Assembly: GCA_030150965.1 (NCBI GenBank)
Contig: JASLEW010000859.1
Location: 1-7,184, forward strand
DNA length: 7,184 nucleotides
Source of the DNA: Thermoanaerobaculia bacterium
GTDB taxonomy: Bacteria; Acidobacteriota; Thermoanaerobaculia; Multivoradales; UBA5704
Direction of reading: 5' to 3'
The notes under the pieces were generated by a model. It was given only the letters and a program-made list of their open reading frames with translations, was not told the origin of the DNA and did not search any database. This document shows, in pieces, positions 4,133 to 7,184 of the stretch; the first letter of the stretch is position 1, and every line of letters begins with the position of its first letter. A program made the position numbers and the translations under genes.

Positions 4133-6400
4133 GTGCCGGCCCGCGGCCGGCCGGCCTTCCGGAGCACACCGCTGCGGAAGGCGGTGACCGCGCTGACCGT
4201 CGCGACCGTCGTGACCGTAGCCATGGCCACGGGCACGGCGGCGGGTGGAACGGGCGCCCAGGGCGCCGGCGGTGCCACCGGTGGCGCCGCCGGCGCCGGT
4301 TGGATCCCCTTCGGTCCGCCGGCCGGTCTCCTCGCCACCCTGGCACTGGACGGGGCGGGCAACATCCTGACCTCGACCAGCGAGAGCGGCGTCTACCGAA
4401 GCGACGACCTGGGCGTCTCCTGGCAGCTGTCGAGCCAGGGGATGGGCACCGAGACCGCGCGCGCCCTGGCCGTGGACGCGGCCGGCGGCGAGCAGGTCGC
4501 GGTGACGGCAACGGGCGTGTTCGCGCGCGCCGGCGGCGGCGCGGCTTGGCGCCTGCTCGCCCGCACCGCGCTCTTCGGCGCGCCCGGGAGCGGCGCCGAC
4601 GTGCTGGCGCTCTCTGGGGGGGCCGCGACGCCGAGCTGGGTCCTGGCCCGCGGCCGGCAGGTGTTCCACAGCGGCGACGGCGGCCGCACCTGGCACCGGG
4701 TGCTGGTGACACGGAACGAGGTGACCTCCATCCTGGCCGATCCGGACGACGCCGGCTCCGTCTTCGCCGGCACCGACGGCACGGACCACGCGGGCGAGCT
4801 GCTGCACAGCGGCGACGGGGGGAGCACCTGGGAGCCCGTGACCGCGGCGGAGCCGCTGCCGGGCAATCCCGGGATCTCGCCCTTCGCCGACGGCGTCGGC
4901 GACCTGGCGGCGGTCGCGGCCACGACCGCGGCGGCGCCCCTGGCGGCGAGGCCACCGCTCCCAACGTTCCCAACGTTCCCGACGCTCCCGACGATCCCAA
5001 TGATCCCAACGACGCCAACGATGCCGGCAGCGGCGGCGATACCGGCGGCGGCCGGCGGCGGCGGGACGCGGCCGGCCACCCTGTTCGCCGTCGCCTCGAT
5101 GGCGCTGCTGCGCAGCGGCGACGGCGGCGCCACCTGGCAGCTGGTCACCGACCTCCCGGCGCCGGCCGGGACGCAGCTCTCCGTGCAGTCGATCGCCGCA
5201 GGGGCGGGGCCCGGCGCCAGGCTCGACCTGCTCTACGAGGCCTTCGACGGCAGCACCGGCGCCCAGCTCTTCGGCGCCCTGGCCAGCGACGACCTGGGGG
5301 CCACCTGGAGCCGGCTCGACCGCCGCGGCCTGGCGGCCGGCACGCACCTGGCGGTGCAACCCGGCACCGGGAACCTCTTCGCGCTCCAGACCGACCGCAT
5401 CGCCATCGGCCTGGGCCAGGGGCGGCGCTGGAGCGCGTCGCGGCTGGGCGATCAGTTCTGCGGCGGCCCGAGCGGCGGCGAGGCCCGGCTCGCCTTCGCC
5501 GCCGGCGGCTCGCGGCCGGTGATGCTGGCCGGCGGCCGGCTCTTCGCCAGCCACGACTCCGGCGCGCACCTCGCCGCCGTCAGCCCGGACGACGAGCCCG
5601 GCGGCAGCTGCGCGGTGTTCCGGGACCTCACGGCCGATGCCGCGAGCGGCACCTGGTTCGCGCTGTCCGACCGCGCGGTGTGGAGCAGCGCGGACGGGGT
5701 GCAATGGCAGGCCTGGCCGCACCAGCTGCCCAACTTCGATCCGCCGAGCTTCAGCCTGGCGGCGCTCGTCGGCGGCCAGCTGCTGGCCGGCACCTGCGGC
5801 ATCGCGCGCAGCGCCGACGGCGGCCGGACCTGGCAGGAGACGCTCCCCTGCGACGACGGCACGGGCCGCGTGCAGCTGGTGCGCCGGCTGGTCGTCGATC
5901 CCGGGGACGCGAACCGTGTCTTCGCTCTGGTGACCTCCGACCAGCCGACAGGGTTCCCCGAGATGGCTTCCTTCCTCGCGGTCACCGAGGACGCCGGCCG
6001 GAGCTGGAACCGGCTCGGCTTCGCCGCGGACGCGCTGGCCGCCGGCCGCTCCCGCACGCCGCTGCTCTGGGCGCTCGACGGCCAGGGCTTTTTCCGCGGC
6101 ACCGGCGAAGGGAGCCGATGGATCCGGGTCAGCACCTTCTCGACCGGCACCGATCCCGCGGCCGACATCTATCTCGGCACCCGCGCCGACATCGGAGTGG
6201 ACCCCCGCGATGCTTCGGTCCTCTACGTGGTGAGATGGGACGGCGCCTGGAGCAGCGCCGATGGCGGCAGGAGCTTCACCCCCCTGGACGCCGGCCTGCA
6301 AGCCGACGCGCTGCGGCTGGTCCGCATCTGGGTCGATCCCACCGGCGCGCGACAGCTCTACGCGGCCGGCGCCGCCCTCTTCACCAGACCCGCCGGCTAG
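4133..6400 (+). CDS. Secreted Asp-box (BNR/sialidase-like) beta-propeller protein
   Basis: From GTG at 4133 the product is 755 residues. It begins with a Sec signal peptide (MPARGRPAFRSTPLRK, then hydrophobic AVTALTVATVVTVAMA), followed by a Gly/Ala-rich stretch (about 34-56). Ten Asp-box motifs (S-x-D-x-G-x-T-W or close variants) lie near residues 90, 180, 226, 328, 385, 473, 519, 560, 618 and 708, such as SGDGGRTW, SDDLGATW and SADGGRTW. They are the hallmark of BNR/Ycf48/VPS10-type propellers, and ten suggests one large or two stacked propellers. The boxes near 473 (SHDSGAHL) and 708 (SADGGRSF) lack the Trp. A low-complexity insert (about 274-310) splits the third and fourth. Four Cys between about 443 and 575 could form disulfides. 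I see no FRIP motif or sialidase Arg triad, so binding or scaffold function is more likely than hydrolysis. An ATG at 4073 would add 20 residues. Confidence 0.85.
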   Translation: MPARGRPAFRSTPLRKAVTALTVATVVTVAMATGTAAGGTGAQGAGGATGGAAGAGWIPFGPPAGLLATLALDGAGNILTSTSESGVYRSDDLGVSWQLSSQGMGTETARALAVDAAGGEQVAVTATGVFARAGGGAAWRLLARTALFGAPGSGADVLALSGGAATPSWVLARGRQVFHSGDGGRTWHRVLVTRNEVTSILADPDDAGSVFAGTDGTDHAGELLHSGDGGSTWEPVTAAEPLPGNPGISPFADGVGDLAAVAATTAAAPLAARPPLPTFPTFPTLPTIPMIPTTPTMPAAAAIPAAAGGGGTRPATLFAVASMALLRSGDGGATWQLVTDLPAPAGTQLSVQSIAAGAGPGARLDLLYEAFDGSTGAQLFGALASDDLGATWSRLDRRGLAAGTHLAVQPGTGNLFALQTDRIAIGLGQGRRWSASRLGDQFCGGPSGGEARLAFAAGGSRPVMLAGGRLFASHDSGAHLAAVSPDDEPGGSCAVFRDLTADAASGTWFALSDRAVWSSADGVQWQAWPHQLPNFDPPSFSLAALVGGQLLAGTCGIARSADGGRTWQETLPCDDGTGRVQLVRRLVVDPGDANRVFALVTSDQPTGFPEMASFLAVTEDAGRSWNRLGFAADALAAGRSRTPLLWALDGQGFFRGTGEGSRWIRVSTFSTGTDPAADIYLGTRADIGVDPRDASVLYVVRWDGAWSSADGGRSFTPLDAGLQADALRLVRIWVDPTGARQLYAAGAALFTRPAG
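4952..5023 (+). repeat. 9-bp minisatellite inside the propeller gene
   Basis: Eight tandem 9-base units of the form CCN-ACG-NTN, including two identical CCAACGTTC copies (4961-4969, 4970-4978), encode PPL-PTF-PTF-PTL-PTI-PMI-PTT-PTM. Every unit is in frame. The later units (CCAATGATC, CCAACGACG, CCAACGATG) have diverged. The copy number could change without breaking the frame. It forms a flexible linker between Asp boxes three and four. Confidence 0.75.
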
Positions 6401-6441
6401 CGGCCCGCGCCCGCGGGATCGGGAGCGCTGGCCGGCCCTCG

Positions 6442-6472
6442 ACGCCGGAAGGCCGGTTGCGCCTCCCGGCGT
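6442..6472 (+). terminator. Terminator-like hairpin after the propeller gene
   Basis: ACGCCGG (6442-6448) pairs with CCGGCGT (6466-6472) across a 17-base loop, followed by TCTC, 42 bases after the stop codon. The loop contains further GGCCGG pairing potential. There is no true T-tract. The call rests on position and the perfect 7-bp stem. Confidence 0.35.
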
Positions 6473-6476
6473 TCTC

Positions 6477-6512
6477 GGAGCGGCGGGAGCGGCGGGAGCG
6501 GCGGGAGCGGCA
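6477..6512 (+). repeat. GGAGCGGCG tandem repeat in the intergenic gap
   Basis: There are three perfect 9-base copies (6477-6485, 6486-6494, 6495-6503) and a fourth with one change at its last base (6504-6512). The repeat lies in the 231-base gap between the propeller and transporter genes, after the hairpin. No coding frame through it is convincing. It could be slippage-derived, or a leftover of Gly/Ala-type coding sequence. Confidence 0.7.
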
Positions 6513-6615
6513 GGCACGGCGACGGACGAACCCGGCCGCGCCGCGGCCGGTGATAAGCTCGCGGCTTCCGACGTGCGACGCGGGTGGGCACGAGAGCGTG
6601 CGGCCGGAGGCCCGC

Positions 6616-6621
6616 GGGAGG
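6616..6621 (+). promoter_or_regulatory. Ribosome binding site of the MFS transporter gene
   Basis: GGGAGG ends ten bases before GTG at 6632. The spacing is a little long. The only other in-frame start after the stop at 6554 is GTG at 6584, which lacks a nearby site and would add a polar Arg-rich stretch. Confidence 0.45.
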
Positions 6622-6631
6622 TCGCCTCGAG

Positions 6632-7184
6632 GTGCGGACGCTGCCGGTCTTCGTGGCTTTCTTCGTCATGGGCTTCGTCGATGCCGTGGGAACCCTGGTG
6701 GGGTTCGCCGAGAAGGAGATGCGGCTGAGCGCGGCGGAGGCCGGGCTGCTGCCGTTCTTCGGCTTCATCGCCTTCGCCGTCTTCTCGGTGCCGGCCGGCA
6801 CGCTGGCGGAGCGGTACGGCAGGCGGTTCCTGCTGGTGGCGTCGCTGGCGGTGGTGCTGGCCGGCGAGCTGATCCCCAGCCTCACCGTCGGCCGCTTCGC
6901 CGCGCTCCTCGGCGCCATCTTCCTGATCGGCAGCGGCATGGCGGCGCTGCAGGTGGCGGGCAATCCGCTCATGCGCGACGTGAGCCCGCCGGGGCTCTTC
7001 GCGCGCAATCTCACCTTCGCCCAGTTCATCAAGAGCCTGGGGTCGATCTCGGGGCCGTACCTGACCGCCCTGGTGGTGAGCCTGGGGTTCGCCTGGCACC
7101 GGATCTTTCCGGTCTTCGCCGCGGTGACGCTGCTGGCGCTGCTGCTCGCGGCGGCGGCGCTGCCGCGCGGCGAGCGGCGAGGCG
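6632..7184 (+). CDS. FHS/FucP-like sugar MFS transporter (N-terminal half, cut by window)
   Basis: From GTG at 6632 the frame runs off the right edge after 184 residues, covering roughly the first six of the expected twelve helices (about 4-26, 37-58, 66-85, 88-110, 126-150, 158-177). GTLAERYGRRFLLV (56-69) is the MFS motif A between helices 2 and 3. The block ALQVAGNPLMRD (105-116) and the later NLTFAQFIKSLGSISGP match the signature (E/Q-x-x-x-NP...N-L-x-Q-x-x-x-S-L-G) of the fucose/glucose/galactose:H+ symporter (FHS) family, which imports sugars across the inner membrane. D17 in MGFVDAVG may correspond to the transport Asp in helix 1 of FucP. The Glu that precedes the NP in E. coli FucP is Gln107 here, as in many other family members, so substrate and coupling cannot be set. 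The missing C-terminal half prevents a finer call. Confidence 0.85.
   Translation, partial: MRTLPVFVAFFVMGFVDAVGTLVGFAEKEMRLSAAEAGLLPFFGFIAFAVFSVPAGTLAERYGRRFLLVASLAVVLAGELIPSLTVGRFAALLGAIFLIGSGMAALQVAGNPLMRDVSPPGLFARNLTFAQFIKSLGSISGPYLTALVVSLGFAWHRIFPVFAAVTLLALLLAAAALPRGERRG

Noticed and set aside
4073..4135. ATG at 4073 as start of the Asp-box protein
   Set aside because: It coincides with the predicted transcription start and has no ribosome binding site. GTG at 4133 has GAGGAG upstream and gives a normal signal peptide directly.
6404..6417. CCCGCG/CGCGGG inverted repeat right after the propeller gene stop
   Set aside because: The loop would be only two bases and no T-run follows. The hairpin at 6442-6472 is a better terminator candidate.
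6584..6631. Upstream in-frame GTG for the transporter
   Set aside because: It would add 16 polar, Arg-rich residues before helix 1 and has no nearby Shine-Dalgarno. GGGAGG precedes GTG at 6632.
3938..7099. A 1053-codon open frame on the minus strand
   Set aside because: It runs antisense through both the Asp-box protein and the transporter. The translation is low-complexity Arg/Ala/Gly/His and crosses clear gene boundaries and promoters.

Overview
The window is very GC-rich, with codon third positions almost always G or C. Its mix of genes fits an Acidobacteriota-type bacterium, perhaps Thermoanaerobaculia-like: secreted carboxypeptidase-regulatory-like and Asp-box propeller proteins, a KKxxLxLNRET-type peptide precursor and a sugar MFS transporter. 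That placement is inference; no marker gene is present.

Layout from left to right. (1) Positions 1-2006, minus: a large exported protein of repeated carboxypeptidase-regulatory/CNA-B-like beta-sandwich domains, cut by the left edge. (2) Positions 2007-2192: an intergenic gap with a small AT-rich island carrying a CCAATT/AATTGG inverted repeat. (3) Positions 2193-2348, plus: a 51-codon gene whose product looks like a class I lanthipeptide precursor, with a lysine-rich LTLNRETVR leader and a Cys/Ser/Thr-rich tail. It is the most notable item here. (4) Positions 2349-2439: two strong GC hairpins between converging genes. (5) Positions 2440-3975, minus: a probable three-gene operon, read right to left. 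It holds a three-helix membrane protein with a proline-rich tail, a candidate 44-residue Cys/His small protein, and a secreted concanavalin-A-like (LamG/DUF1080-like) protein. The small ORF overlaps an alternative start of the last gene by ATGA. (6) About 4037-4080: a divergent promoter region with a consensus -35 box for the plus strand and an exact TATAAT on the minus strand. (7) Positions 4133-6400, plus: a secreted protein of about 755 residues with ten recognisable Asp-box (BNR) motifs, interrupted by a low-complexity PTF/PTL/PTI-type insert encoded by a 9-bp minisatellite. (8) Positions 6401-6631: a gap with a terminator-like hairpin and a GGAGCGGCG tandem repeat. (9) Positions 6632-7184, plus: the N-terminal half of an FHS/FucP-like sugar MFS transporter, cut by the right edge.

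Most products are predicted to be exported or membrane-bound, so this looks like a cell-envelope and secretion neighbourhood rather than a metabolic operon. No lanthipeptide dehydratase, cyclase, transporter or protease is visible in the window, so the precursor would need enzymes encoded elsewhere. No tRNA, rRNA, CRISPR array or insertion sequence was recognised.
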